Notes: generated by a model not told the origin, from the letters alone. A stretch of DNA of 64,000 nucleotides from Siphonodentalium dalli (GCA_032622095.1 CP136061.1:134441587-134505586), one strand, 5' to 3'; positions 32,890 through 43,227 are shown, counted from the stretch's first letter. Made by a program: numbers and translations.

Positions 32890-35232
32890 AATGAAAGTGT
32901 CAATGACACTGTAGCTCAACTTGGAAAGGGAATAATTTAATGTATTACAGTCAATGGAGCCATTAGGAATGTGGAAAGTTGAATATCTAATACATGTTTA
33001 TAGACATGAAGAGAAAAGTAAAATCCAAGATGGCTGCTGACGGCCTTGTTTTCGGCCGAATGACCCCAAAATGAGTCGTTCCCATCTACATGTCATTATT
33101 AACATTCATGACAAATTTCATGATGATCAGACTAAAGGTACAACCTGTAGCCCGTGCTAAAGGATTTAGTCATACAATGAGTAAAATCCAAGATGGCTGC
33201 TGGTGGCCATGTTTTTCATCCGATTGACCTCAAAATGACTCGTTCCCATCTACATGTCATTATTAACATTCATGACAAATTTCATGATGATCAGACTAAA
33301 GGTACAACCTGTAGCCCGTGCTAAAGGATTTAGTCATACAAAGAGTAAAATCCAAGATGGCTGCTGGCGACCAGGTTTTTTGGTCGAATGACCCCAAAAT
33401 TACTCGTTCCCATCTACATGTCATTGTTAACATCCATGACACATTTTGTCATGGTTGTTGAAATTGGAATGTAGATGGGAACGAGTCATTTTGGGGTCAT
33501 TCGGACAAAAAACATGGCCGCAGCGGCCATATTGGATTTAAAAATTTAATCCATTAGCACGGGCCACAGGTCGTACTGTTCTTCTGATCATCATGAAATT
33601 TTGATATGTAGATGGGAACGAGTAATTTTGGGGTCATTCGGTCAAAAAACATGGCCGCCAGCAGCCATCTTGGATTTTACTCTTTGTATGACTAAATTCT
33701 TTAGCACGGGCTGCAGGTCGTACCTTTAGTCTGATCATCATAAAATGTGTCATGGATGTTAACAATGACATGTAGATGGGAACGAGTAATTTTGGGGTCA
33801 TTCGACCAAAAAACCTGGTCGCCAGCAGCCATCTTGGACATGTCAATATTATCATCCATGACAAATTTCATGATGATCACAAGAACAGTACGACCTGTGG
33901 CCCGTGCTAATGGATTAAATTTTTAAACCCAATATGGCCGCTGGCAGCCATGTTTTTTGTGATTTTATGATGATCAGACTAAAGGTACGACCTTTAGCCC
34001 GTGCTAAAGGATTTAGTCATACAAAGAGTAAAATCCAAGATGGCTGCTGGCGGCCATGTTTTTTGGCCGAATGACCCCAAAATTACTCATTCCCATCTAC
34101 ATGTCATTATTAACATTCATGACAAATTTTATGATGATCAGACTAAAAGTAGGACCTGTAGCCCGTGCTAAAGGATTTAGTCATACAAAGAGTAAAATCC
34201 AAGATGGCTGCTGGCGACCATGTTTTTTAGCCGAATGACCCCAAAATTACTCGTTCCCATCTACATGACATTGTTAATATCCATGACAAATTTTATGATG
34301 ATCAGACTAAAGGTACGACCTGCAGCCCGTGCTAAAGAATTTAGTCATACAAAGAGTAAAATCGAAGATGGCTGCTGGCGGCCATGTTTATTGGCCGAAT
34401 GACCCCAAAATTACTCGTTCCCATCTACATGTCAATATTATCATCCATGACAAATTTCATGGTGATCAGACGAACAGTACGACCTGTGGCCCGTGCTAAT
34501 GGATTAAATTTTGAAATCCAAGATGGCTGCTGGCGGCCATGTTTTTTGTCCGAATGACCCCAAAATGACTCGTTCCCATCTACATTCCAATTTCAACAGC
34601 CATGACAAATTTTATAATGATCAGATTAAAGGTACGACCTGTAGCCCGTGCTAAAGGATTTAGTCATACAAAGAGTAAAATACAAGATGGCTGCTGGCGG
34701 CCATGTTTTTTGGCCGAATGACCCCAAAATGACTCGTTCCCATCTACATGTCATTATTAACATTCTTGACAAAATTTATGATGATCAGACTAAAAGTACG
34801 ACCTGTAGCCCATGCTAAAGAATTTAGTCATACAAAGAGTAAAATTTAAGATGGCTGCTGGCGGCCATGTTTTTGGGCCGAATGACCCCAAAATTACTCG
34901 TTCCCATCTACATGTCAATATTAACATCCATGACAAATTTCATGAAGATCAGACAAACAGTACGGCCTGTAGCCCGTGCTAATGGATTGAATTTTGAAAT
35001 CCAATATGGCCACTGGCGGCCATGTTTTTTTTTCCGAATGACCCCAAAATTAATTATTCTGGTCTAAATGTTGATGTCAACAGCTATGACAAATTTCATA
35101 ATGATCCGATGAAAGGTACGACCTGTAGCCTGCATTGTTGACGCCTTACATACACACGCACACACGTACACACGGACGACGGACGACAAAGCCATGGCAA
35201 TAGCTCAAACTTTACAAAGTAAAGTTGAGCTA
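32890..35232. mobile_element. Family H, pearl/Helentron-like, copy 1 (2.3 kb)
   Basis: The left end has the hairpin AGTGTCAATGACACT followed by GTAGCTCAACTTGG. The body is about 13 core units of about 154-164 bp, each with AAGATGGCTGCTGGCGGCCA, CGAATGACCCCAAAA, CTCGTTCCCATCTACATG and CCTGTAGCCCGTGCTAA. Two unit types alternate (GGATTTAGTCATACAAAG and GGATTGAATTTTGAAATCC). The right end has CACAC/GGACG simple sequence, then the hairpin CTCAAACTTTAC-AAA-GTAAAGTTGAG. It interrupts another pearl-like array. No Rep/helicase is encoded. The repeated short open frames are artefacts of the core. Confidence 0.8.
33456..33842 (-). repeat. Inverted block of core units inside H copy 1
   Basis: From about 33456 the units run in reverse orientation (TGTAGATGGGAACGAGT, GGGGTCATTCGG, GCCATCTTGGA) until 33842, where forward units resume. 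Bases 33730-33842 are nearly the exact complement of 33346-33456, including the private CCAGGTTTTTTGGTCGAATG variant. Confidence 0.8.
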
Positions 35233-35572
35233 ATAAGGGCAATAACTCCATCAAAATGTGTCTGACCGAACTCAAAATCGCAGGTCTCAGCAACCCATGC
35301 TGGTTTACATCTGTGCCAAGATAAAAATTGACTGGAAAATGATGGGATATACTGGTAGGCTCAGACAAAGATGAGTCCCAGGATGTACGATTCTATGTCG
35401 AAAAAGGGCAATAACTCTGCCAAAATAAGTCCGACCGAACTCAAAATCGCAGGTGCGCATGTTCCAATGGTGGTTGACATCTGTGCCAAGAATAAAACAA
35501 AAATTGACCAGAAAATGACAGAATACAGGCTCGGACAAAGTTCCAAATGGACGAACGCATAAGCGAGGGTCA
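35233..35572 (+). repeat. Pearl-like array hosting H copy 1, two ~167-bp units
   Basis: Two units share AGGGCAATAACTC, GACCGAACTCAAAATCGCAG and CATCTGTGCCAAGA (starts near 35236 and 35404). The junction CCCAGGATGTACGATTCTAT seen at 35377 also occurs at 32865, directly left of H, so H inserted into this array. Confidence 0.75.
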
Positions 35573-35831
35573 TTACTATATATAGTCCTCCGATGGAATG
35601 TCCAGAAACAAATAGTATTTATATATATAGTAAATAAATGGTTAAAATCCTTGACTGATATTTTTTGGTGAACAGATCAATACAGAGAACGAATGATCCA
35701 TGATCAATGCTATTACGCATATTCCCCTCATATAATCGTTGTCAGATAATCACCCAGACAGGCTGGGGGCTACCAAATAATCCCTCCATTCCTTGTAATA
35801 TCACATCACCAATCCGGACAACAACTGAACC
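35573..35831. other. Unique spacer
   Basis: Nothing recognised. Confidence 0.3.
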
Positions 35832-36261
35832 CAAGCCTGCAAATAGTGTGTCTGCCATTTGCAGAATAAGGTCCTCAGAGGGTGAATATAGTGACACTAT
35901 CCCTCATGGTGGGCTAGCATAACTAAATTCACCCTCTGGGAACCTAATTCTGCTTCGATTTCAACTGATACAGAAGACCTGAATTTCCCCATATGATGTT
36001 GGTGATGTTCACCCATTCGTCGCCTCGATTATACATTTTATCTTCTGCAAATTAGGGGATATAGAAACTTCCCAGAAGGGAAACATTAACTAAAAACAAT
36101 GTTATTTTGAGACTATAATTACTTCCCAGAAGATGAGGACTAAGCAGAATGAGGTCCCCAGAGGGAAAATTTGGTGAAGCTAGCCTGCTGTGCAGGATAG
36201 CATAACTAAATTCACCCTCTAGGGACCTCATTCGGCAAATGACACACTATTTGCAGGCTTG
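35832..36261. mobile_element. Family B, long form, complete (430 bp)
   Basis: Ends CAAGCCTGCAAATAGTGTG and its complement are near perfect. Hairpins at 35862-35953 and 36144-36233 flank the middle module. The 8-bp flanks (ACTGAACC, ATCAGCTC) do not match, so the target duplication has decayed or one flank was rearranged. Confidence 0.8.
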
Positions 36262-36352
36262 ATCAGCTCCAAATTTTGATCTGGAAACAGGAAACCCAAA
36301 AGGCATATAACCCATCAGGGAATGGAGGTGTTTTCCTGTCTCAGCGATTAAT

Positions 36353-36451
36353 CGTTTTGAATTATGAACCACTCTAGCTACTGGGCACAGACTAAAATCT
36401 TAAGCTCCATTAGTTTGAATCATTTCCGACTGCCAGAGTAGTTCCTGTCAA
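36353..36451 (+). repeat. Local direct repeat, ~95 bp, copy 1
   Basis: CACTCTAGCTACTGGGCACA and AATCTTAAGCTCCATTAGTT pair with 36676-36758. In copy 2 the repeat runs into a family E element. Confidence 0.75.
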
Positions 36452-36499
36452 TCGCGTTTAATTGGTTCAAATTCAGCGAGGCATGGTGACGACAATATA

Positions 36500-36665
36500 T
36501 TAACCATTTCTATGCTAAATTCATTCTCACACTCAGTCATAAAATATAAATTGGAAGGGTCTATTATTCATCTGGATGTTCAGGAAATACATGTATGAGC
36601 AGACGACAGACAGCAGAAAGTGCAGAAAGAATCCTATTCATTGTTGGGAAATGTTCCAATAATAT
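36500..36665. mobile_element. TTAA family G, left half
   Basis: TTAACCATTTCTATGCTAAAT begins at 36500 and the order is conserved to TTGTTGGGAAATGTTCCA, where the copy breaks off. Confidence 0.6.
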
Positions 36666-36675
36666 GGTCTTTTCT

Positions 36676-36758
36676 GTTTTGAATTTTGAGCCACTCTAGC
36701 TACTGGGCACAGATTAAAATCTTAAGCTCCATTAGTTCCGATTGCCAGAGTAGTTCTG
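36676..36758 (+). repeat. Local direct repeat, copy 2
   Basis: Paralogue of 36353-36451, ending at GTAGTTCTG just before the TTAA of the following E element. Confidence 0.7.
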
Positions 36759-36917
36759 TTAACCCTTTCAGTGCCAAGTCCGATTTTTGTATCAACCCAT
36801 ATTTCCTTTAAGAGCTCTTTCCATCAATGTATCACATTATTATAATCAATAAATTTTAAAAATGATCAAGGAAATATGGGTTGATTCCAAAATCGGACTT
36901 GGCACTGAAAGGGTTAA
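36759..36917. mobile_element. TTAA family E, complete, 159 bp
   Basis: TTAA at 36759-36762 and 36914-36917. Arms as at 17053, with the right arm reading GTTGATTCCAAAATCGGAC. A small internal deletion lies near CATATTTCCTTTAAGAGCTC. Confidence 0.85.
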
Positions 36918-36965
36918 AAAGAATAAGACCTTGTTGTAGAATATTTAAGATGATGAACTTGTCGT

Positions 36966-37278
36966 TTAACCCTTACATGATGGGAGCTGCTCTGTTGCAG
37001 CATTAAAGATCCTGTGCCAGTGTATTCTCTTATTTATGTGAGTCTCCCACGGCTTGCCCCAGTTGTAAAGAAACCCCCCCCCCCAGATCTATGAGCAGGG
37101 TAGTCAAAGCAAAGGGAGCTTCACATATATAAGAGAATGCATGCACTGGCTTGCAAGGTCAACGTAAATATTGTTAGGCCAATGTATTCTCATATATGGG
37201 AGACTCGCATAAATAAGAGAATGCATTGGCACAGGGTTTTCGCAAAATTTCAGGAAGCTCCAATCATGGGAGGGTTAA
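36966..37278. mobile_element. TTAA family F, complete, inverted relative to 24718
   Basis: TTAA at 36966-36969 and 37275-37278. It contains the AATGCATTCTCTTAT-type arms and a C-rich insert GTTGTAAAGAAACCCC (37058-37084) also found in the 14040 copy but not in 24718, so it defines a subfamily. Confidence 0.8.
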
Positions 37279-37303
37279 AAGCAAACATATTAATATCACA
37301 ACC

Positions 37304-37538
37304 TACAGTAATGTCCTAAATAATCAAATCCTTAAGCACAGCAGAAATTGCTGCAGAATTATGGGTAACTTTTCAGGATTTAGTCGTAAATATGACTTGT
37401 TGCCATTCATCGGAAAGTTCTCACTGAGAGCTTTCCGATGAATAGCAACAAGCCATATTTGCGACTAAATCCTGAAAAGTTACGCTTAATTCTGCTATGC
37501 ATGGTTAAGGAATCGTTTATTTAGGGTATTTTATACTG
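37304..37538. mobile_element. Family A MITE, 235 bp, with small insertions
   Basis: TACAGTAATGTCCTAAATAA to ATACTGTA. About 12 bp (AGAAATTGCTGC) duplicates ACAGCAGAAT-type sequence in the left arm, and the right end has a few extra T bases. Confidence 0.85.
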
Positions 37539-37610
37539 TATAATCCCTTCACCATGTAGCTATAACCTCTACTTGGATCAGTCAAGTTGTCCTAAACTAA
37601 CTCAATTGAG

Positions 37611-37745
37611 TACAGTAATACCCTAATTAATCGACTCCATAACCACAGCAGAATTATGGGTAATTTTTCAGGATTTAGTCGGAAATATGGCTTGTTGCCA
37701 TTCATCGAAAGCTCTCAAAAGTCGATTAATTAGGGCATTAGTGTA
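37611..37745. mobile_element. Family A MITE, right arm deleted
   Basis: Left arm is complete to ATTCATCGAAAGCTCTC and then joins GTCGATTAATTAGGGCATTA, losing about 80 bp of the right arm. Confidence 0.8.
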
Positions 37746-38074
37746 GGTCACTCTGGGTCACTTAGAATTTTGTTTTGGACAATGTCCTTGACATGCTTAT
37801 AATTAGGCTTGCCTCCAATGCAGAAGGAATGAAACATCAATGAATAATCTTTACACAAGATCAGTGAGAAGACAGCTCTCATAGCTACTCCATCCCATAC
37901 AGGAGTACCTGACCACATTAAATTCTATGATATACCTGTAAATTGATATATAGCTATATTTTGATACAAAAACAGCATATTCATGTACAACCTTATTTAT
38001 TACGCACCATGTTGATAATCTCTATTATATAATGCTACCGATTTTAACATATGCATATATATACTTCTGTGATA
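37746..38074. other. Unique AT-rich spacer
   Basis: Nothing recognised. Confidence 0.3.
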
Positions 38075-38272
38075 GGTCGTTTGTTGAACATACATGTATT
38101 ATCTGAATATTTCCCGCAAATAAATAAGTATCCTTTTGTCCTTGGATAACCATTTTTATTTGTCTGTCGTCTGCTCATTTTCTCGAACACCCCTCCGGAT
38201 GAATAAGACTATTCCAATGTTTATTATTTTTATGAACGAATCAGAGAATCCACATAGTAATGAAACGGTTAA
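38075..38272. mobile_element. TTAA family G, right half
   Basis: GTTTGTTGAACATACATG through CCCCTCCGGATGAATAAGAC to AATGAAACGGTTAA (38269-38272). Its terminal TTAA is also the left TTAA of the next element. Confidence 0.65.
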
Positions 38273-38333
38273 CCATTTCAGTGCCAAGTCCGATTTTTGT
38301 ATACATCAGACTTGTTGGCACTGAAAGGGTTAA
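38269..38333. mobile_element. TTAA family E mini-element, 65 bp
   Basis: TTAACCATTTCAGTGCCAAG and GGCACTGAAAGGGTTAA with only about 25 bp between. It is an internal-deletion derivative that abuts a G copy through one shared TTAA. Confidence 0.8.
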
Positions 38334-38579
38334 ACTAATTTCAAAGATCTTGATCACATCATGATATCAGAATGGACCTTTTTTTTTGTCGCCCACGACA
38401 AGAAAGAGTTAATGAATTTCTAGTAAAGGACTGACAGATTATAATGCACCTTCTAAGAAATGGGTCATGTTTTGTTATGTCAATTGATTTTTGTGATCAG
38501 AGATTTTCGAAATGATGGATGGATCTACACAGAAATTGGCGGGACAGCGAGTTAGCTTTATGATGGATGATGCAATCAA
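38334..38579. other. Unique spacer
   Basis: Nothing recognised beyond a 9-T run near 38379. Confidence 0.3.
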
Positions 38580-38770
38580 GAGTCAGCATCATGCAGACAA
38601 ACATCGGCACAGATACATCGATCTCCGATGCAATAAAAAGATAAATCCTGTGATGAATGGATATTGTTCAATCATTGTGATCAAATCAGATCAAAGATAT
38701 CCAGAATCTCAAGAGATCTCCAACACATGTATGAGAATCCCGAAAACATACTTACACTATAATACTGATT
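38580..38770 (+). repeat. Duplicated ~190-bp segment, copy 1 (next to family B)
   Basis: CATGCAGACAAACATCGGCA, ACATCGATCTC and GATAAATCCTGTGATGAAT match 41768-41950. In both copies one forward frame is open (shared residues ADKH, RYIDL, KINPVMN, YCSII, IKSD). Both lie just upstream of a B element. No protein family was recognised; it may be a fragment of an unclassified element. Confidence 0.6.
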
Positions 38771-38877
38771 TGTTTTTGTAAAAGATTTATATTACATGAC
38801 TTGTTTTTTTTTATTCATGGATGCGATAGGTACACTAGAAGCAACAAAGGGGCACAACTTCAAATGCACAATAGCAA

Positions 38878-39020
38878 CAAGCCTTGAAATAGTGTCTGAC
38901 ATTTTCAGAATAAGGTCCCCAGACGGTGAATTTAGTGACGCTATCCGACACCATGGTCTAGCATCACTAAATTCACCCTCTGGGGACGTTATTCTGCTGA
39001 TGACACTATTTCAAGGCCTG
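38878..39020. mobile_element. Family B, single-hairpin derivative, 143 bp
   Basis: CAAGCCTTGAAATAGTGTC and the complement of CAGGCCTTGAAATAGTGTC flank one hairpin only (38907-38998). One of the two hairpins has been lost, probably by recombination between them. The 8-bp flanks AATAGCAA and GACTTACA do not match. Confidence 0.75.
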
Positions 39021-39171
39021 GACTTACATCAGTGAATAAATCGGATAATTAAATTAGCATCCAAACACTACATGTATCTTCACTGAAAGAATGTAGCAAT
39101 CAACTATTTGTATAAAAAATTCAAACCACGTCGACAGAACCATTTCAGAGAACACAACGTTTGAACTATTA

Positions 39172-39262
39172 GGGCCCTGCGATTCGAGCATTATTTAATT
39201 TTCGATTTGATTTGGATACATAATCGCCATTTGATTTGATTCGATTCGACTCAGCAAAAGTA
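39172..39262. repeat. Fragment of an AATCG-rich element (left end)
   Basis: AGGGCCCTGCGATTCGAGC is followed by a stretch rich in GATTTGATT and GATTCGATTCGA. The same left end occurs at 43354. The right end was not found here. Confidence 0.45.
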
Positions 39263-40212
39263 GAAAATTTGCACAGACATTGGGCAAAAAATCAAGGTAA
39301 ATATTGTTAACGAGGTCTGCATAACTTATCTGATTCTTATGTGAATGTCATCTGTTCTTGATGAAATACAGATGCAATTTGACATCAGAGATGCTATGTG
39401 AATAATTTAGATAACTTCGCACACAAACGGTGAGTCCAATCTCGCCAAGAAGACATTTGTCAACTTTGTCTTGTATGTGAGAGAAAACCTCAATTTCAAA
39501 TAGACATGCACAGATGCGCCATTCGATTTTACACTACCAGTCACTCTTATCTGTTCTTCACGCAATCATCAATGAATTTGAATCACTGATTAATGATTAT
39601 CACTCATTATCAGCACATTGCATTGGCAATGATACATTTTGTATATTGATAAATATGTGCGGGTATAGAAAGAAGAAGATGGGATGAAGCATACATAGTA
39701 CACCGCAAATGAAAAACGGATCCATTTATAATTAATTTTCAGTTTCCGCCCATTATAGCGGATTCCGATTAGCGTTATCGCTATTAATTCTATGATGTGC
39801 CTGACACCGAATGTTGCCAGTATGATTGTCCATGCATTTTGATTGGGCAACATCGGAGTTTATTCAATTGTATCACAGGATTTTTTGAGAATTTGATGTG
39901 CTGAATGCTTTGATTATCAGTAAAACGATCCATCTATGCCCTCTACTAAAAAAGTGCAGTGTACATAAAGATTCTTTGAGATAATGGAATGGAACTGCAT
40001 GGTACTCAGAGGGAAGAATCGAAAATGAATTATTGGGGATAAACAATTCAACATTTCGGCAATAATCCTGCCAACAATAGTCAATGCTTGTAATTTGTTA
40101 ACAACAATGATGCTGTCTTATTCCTATTTTGTTATCAAAGCTATGAAATAACTTAATTTGGCATGATTCTTTGTTATTCCGTTCTGAACAGCAGTGGAGT
40201 GTTTCACATTAC
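39263..40212. other. Unique DNA, no gene recognised
   Basis: No shared repeats. An 87-codon reverse frame (39590-39853) has no recognisable motif. Confidence 0.35.
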
Positions 40213-40298
40213 TCAACCCTTTCCATACTGAATGGATTCTCCCAATCAGTGTACATAGGAATGGTCTATTATTCGTTTGGAAGGATGTTAAAGAGAAA
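40213..40298. mobile_element. TTAA family G, left part, split by H copy 2
   Basis: AACCCTTTCCATACTGAATGG to GGAAGGATGTTAAAGAGAAA, continuing after the H element at 41623 with AAAGCAGACATTAGGAGTC, which is the expected next part of G. Confidence 0.7.
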
Positions 40299-41622
40299 TG
40301 AAAGTGTCAATGACACTGTAGCTCAACTTGGAAAGGGAATAATTTTATGTGTTACAGTCAATGGAGCGTTTAGGAATGCGGAAAGTTTAAATGTCTAAGT
40401 TATACTAGATTATCAACATGAAGAGATATATACATGTATATAAAAGTAAAAACCAAGATGGTTGCTGGCGGCTATGTATTCCAATGAAATTCAAAAACAT
40501 TTGATAGCTTCCATCTAGTAAAATCAATATCAAGATTAATATGAAGTCTGGAGATGATCGGATGAGGGAAGTGGACTGTAGGGTGTGCCAAAGGATTTAG
40601 TCATGCAAAGAGTCAAATCAAAGATGACTGCCAGTGGACACGTTTTAAGGCCGAATGACCCCAAAATGACTAATTCCTATCTACATCCCAATATCAACAG
40701 CCATGACAAATTTCATGATGATCAGACAAAATGTACGACCTGTAGCCTGTGCGAAAGGATTTAGTCATGCAAAGAGTAAAATACAAGATGGCTGCTGGCG
40801 GCCATGTTTTTTGGCCGAATGACCTAAAAATGACTCGTTCCCATCTACATGTCATTGTTAACATCCATGACAAATTACATGATGATCTGACCAAAGATAC
40901 GACATGTAGCCCGTGCCAAATAATTTAGTCATGCAAAGAGTAAAATCCAAGATGGATGCTGGCAGCCATGTTTTTTGGCAGAACGACCCCAAAATTACTC
41001 GTTCCAATCTACATGTCAATATTAACATCCATGACAAATTTCATGATGATCAGATGAACAATACAACCTGTAGCCCGTGCTAATGGATTGAATTTTGAAA
41101 TCCAAGATGGCCGCAGGCAGCCATGTTTTTTGTCAGAATGACCCCAAAATGACTCGTTCCCATCTACATTCCAATTTTAATAGCCATGACAAATTTCATG
41201 ATGATCAGACTAAAGGTACGACCTGTAGCCCGTGCTAAAGGATTTAGTCATGCAAAGAGTAAAATCCAAGATGGCTGCCGGTGGCCATGTTTTTTGGCCG
41301 AATGACCCCAAAATAACTCTTTCCCATCTACATGTCAATATTAACATCCATGACAAATTTCATGATGATCAGACGAACAATACGACCTGTAGTCCGTGCT
41401 AATGGATTGAATTTTGAAATCCAAGATGGCCACTGTTTTTTTTTTCCGAATGCCCCAAAATGAATTGTTCCGGTCTAAATGTTGATGTCAACAGCTATGA
41501 CAAATTTCATAATGATCCGACCAAAGGTACGACCTGTAGCCTGTATTGTCGATGACTCACACACACGCACGGATACCAAGCCATGGCAATAGCTCAAACT
41601 TTACAAAGTAAAGTTGAGATAA
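40299..41622. mobile_element. Family H, copy 2 (1.3 kb), nested in G
   Basis: Left-end hairpin AGTGTCAATGACACT and GTAGCTCAACTTGG. A longer left region (TTAGGAATGCGGAAAGTT, CATTTGATAGCT) is shared with copy 3. About six to seven core units follow, then a CACACGCACGG tract and the right hairpin ending AAAGTTGAGAT. Insertion into G is clear because G resumes on the other side. Confidence 0.82.
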
Positions 41623-41705
41623 AAAGCAGACATTAGGAGTCTTATTTATTGAGGGAAATGTTTAGATAGTATTAAGTTCAACAAAACAACTTATGGTTAT
41701 TTTGT
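41623..41705. mobile_element. TTAA family G, part right of H copy 2
   Basis: GCAGACATTAGGAGTC, TATTGAGGGAAATGTTTAG and AAGTTCAACAAAACAACTT continue the G copy begun at 40213. The rest of the right arm is missing. Confidence 0.6.
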
Positions 41706-41767
41706 TCATGACTTGGAGAAGGGAAATAGGGGCTACCCCACTAACCCATGCTCCAGAACCCAAAATC

Positions 41768-41950
41768 ATCATGATGCAGACAAGCATCAGCATAGATACA
41801 TCGATCTCATATGCAATATGAAGATAAATCCCGTGATGAATACATACTGTTCTATCATTGGAAATTCTGTAATCAAATCAGATCATGATATTGAGAACCA
41901 ATTAGATATTGAACACATATGCTACAAGGAATCGAAAACCAGTCTGCAGC
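41768..41950 (+). repeat. Duplicated ~190-bp segment, copy 2 (next to family B)
   Basis: Paralogue of 38580-38770 with the same open frame and the same relation to a following B element, whose end subtype differs (CAAGCCTGCGAACAGTGTG). Confidence 0.6.
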
Positions 41951-41978
41951 CTTTAGTTGATGGGGTCATTATCACAAG

Positions 41979-42262
41979 CAAGCCTGCGAACAGTGTGTCT
42001 GACATTTGCAGAATGAGGTCCCCAGAGGGTGAATTTAGTGATGCTATCCAGCACAGTGGGCTAGCAACACCAAATTCATCATCTGGGGACATCATTCTGC
42101 TTAGGCCTCATCTTCTGGGATGAATCTATAGTCTCAAATTACCATTGTTTTTAGTCAATTTTTCCCTTCTGGAAAGTTTCCAGGTCCAGGTCTCCCATAG
42201 CAGTTGAATCCTATTAGCAGAATGAGGTTCCCAGAGGGTTGAATTTGTTGACACTGGTGTAA
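41979..42262. mobile_element. Family B, long form, truncated
   Basis: Starts CAAGCCTGCGAACAGTGTG. The first hairpin (42009-42102) is complete. The middle is internally deleted (CTGGAAAGTTTCCAGGTCCA). The second hairpin stops after GCAGAATGAGGTTCCCAGAG. Confidence 0.75.
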
Positions 42263-42284
42263 TTAATTCTATGAAACTTGTTTA

Positions 42285-42775
42285 GAGCAAAAACCACACG
42301 AAGTGATCTAAGATCTATGTAATCCATATATATGTTACCCTCTCAGTGACAGTGTAAACATATTATGAAAATGATAACCAAGATAGGTTTAACCGCTTTA
42401 CTGTTAATGACGTTATAATGTCGAGTTTTGGGCCATTAACGTTGTGGCCATTTTCCAGTGGAAAATATATTGAGAATATTACAAAAACCATAAAACTGAC
42501 TCAGTTGAAATGATATTATATATCATTCACGATCATGGAACATCATACACTGTTTGAAATATCGAGATATAGTTTTTCCCATGCACAAACCTCTGATTTC
42601 CAGTTATGAATTATGTCCGACTGCTACGTACTCAGCACGGGCGTATAGCACATGGCATGATATTTTACGTCTGTACTCAGTACTGACGTATAGCAGCCAA
42701 TAGGTTAATAATAGAAGCTCCCTCTGTGCTTCCTTATATCAGTGACCTATGCCTCTGTATAGATTCAGAATGGAG
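42285..42775 (+). repeat. Duplicated segment, copy 1 (interrupted by J)
   Basis: CACACGAAGTGATCTAAGAT, TCAGTGACAGTGTAAACATA, GATAACCAAGATA and AGCTCCCTCTGTGCTTCCTT match 44150-44340. The J element 42389-42708 separates the two halves. Confidence 0.7.
42389..42708. mobile_element. TTAA family J, copy 2, 320 bp
   Basis: TTAA at 42389-42392 and 42705-42708. Shares ACTGACTCAGTTGAAATG, CATCATACACTGTTTGAAA and CCAGTTATGAATTATG with 17632. The right end TATAGCAGCCAATAGGTTAA is the imperfect complement of the left. Confidence 0.75.
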
Positions 42776-42892
42776 AGATTGGCTCAGTATGAGTGTTCAA
42801 TGCTTGGTATCTTATCGAAATGGTCATGCTACAATCAGAATGGCAAATTGAGATGTCCCTCAACTTAATACTTCAAGCTTGAAAATCAGTCC

Positions 42893-42986
42893 ATGTCAAG
42901 GTTCGTACCAACAACCTTCTCATCTAGGCTCTACCCCAGTCTGTGATGATGGTATCCATGACCTAACTACCTCGGCTATGGGACAT
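42893..42986 (-). repeat. tRNA-derived SINE-like sequence
   Basis: On the reverse strand CATAGCCGAGGTAGTTAGG resembles the D-arm/A box of a tRNA with a long variable arm, and TTGGTACGAACCTTG, about 55 bases on, is one change from a B box. The acceptor stem is not convincing, so it is unlikely to be a working tRNA. Its head lies 3 bp from the TTAA of the next element. Confidence 0.5.
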
Positions 42987-42988
42987 CC

Positions 42989-43227
42989 TTAACCCTTTGA
43001 GTGCCAGGTCGATTTTTGTATCAACCCATATATCCTGTGCCAATGCATTCTCTTATATATGCGAGTCGACCATAGGTCGCCTCGCATATATAAGAGAATG
43101 CATTGGCCTAACAATTGTTTTTTTTACAATTTTTTATAATTTTAATAATTTATTCTTATATTCTTTAACAGACTTATTTTGTAGGTTTAGGGCCGATGAG
43201 ATCGACCCCTGGCACCCAAAGAGTTAG
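42989..43227. mobile_element. TTAA family E variant carrying the D/F hairpin module
   Basis: TTAACCCTTTGAGTGCCAGG opens the element and CCCCTGGCACCCAAAGAGTT closes it (the right TTAA has become TTAG). After the E-like arm TGTATCAACCCATATA the sequence switches to CCTGTGCCAATGCATTCTCT and the full hairpin of family D (43028-43107), then an AT-rich part. The E ends are combined with a D core. Confidence 0.8.

Noticed and set aside
33634-35067. Series of ~60-residue frames with shared residues (RMTPKLLVPIYMS...) on both strands
   Set aside because: They are translations of the H core unit. The unit length is not a multiple of three, each frame ends in the next unit, and both strands give similar frames because of the inverted block.
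32890-35232. Ordinary satellite DNA
   Set aside because: The array has constant left and right ends with hairpins, is found at three places with different flanks, and interrupts other elements, so it is a mobile element.
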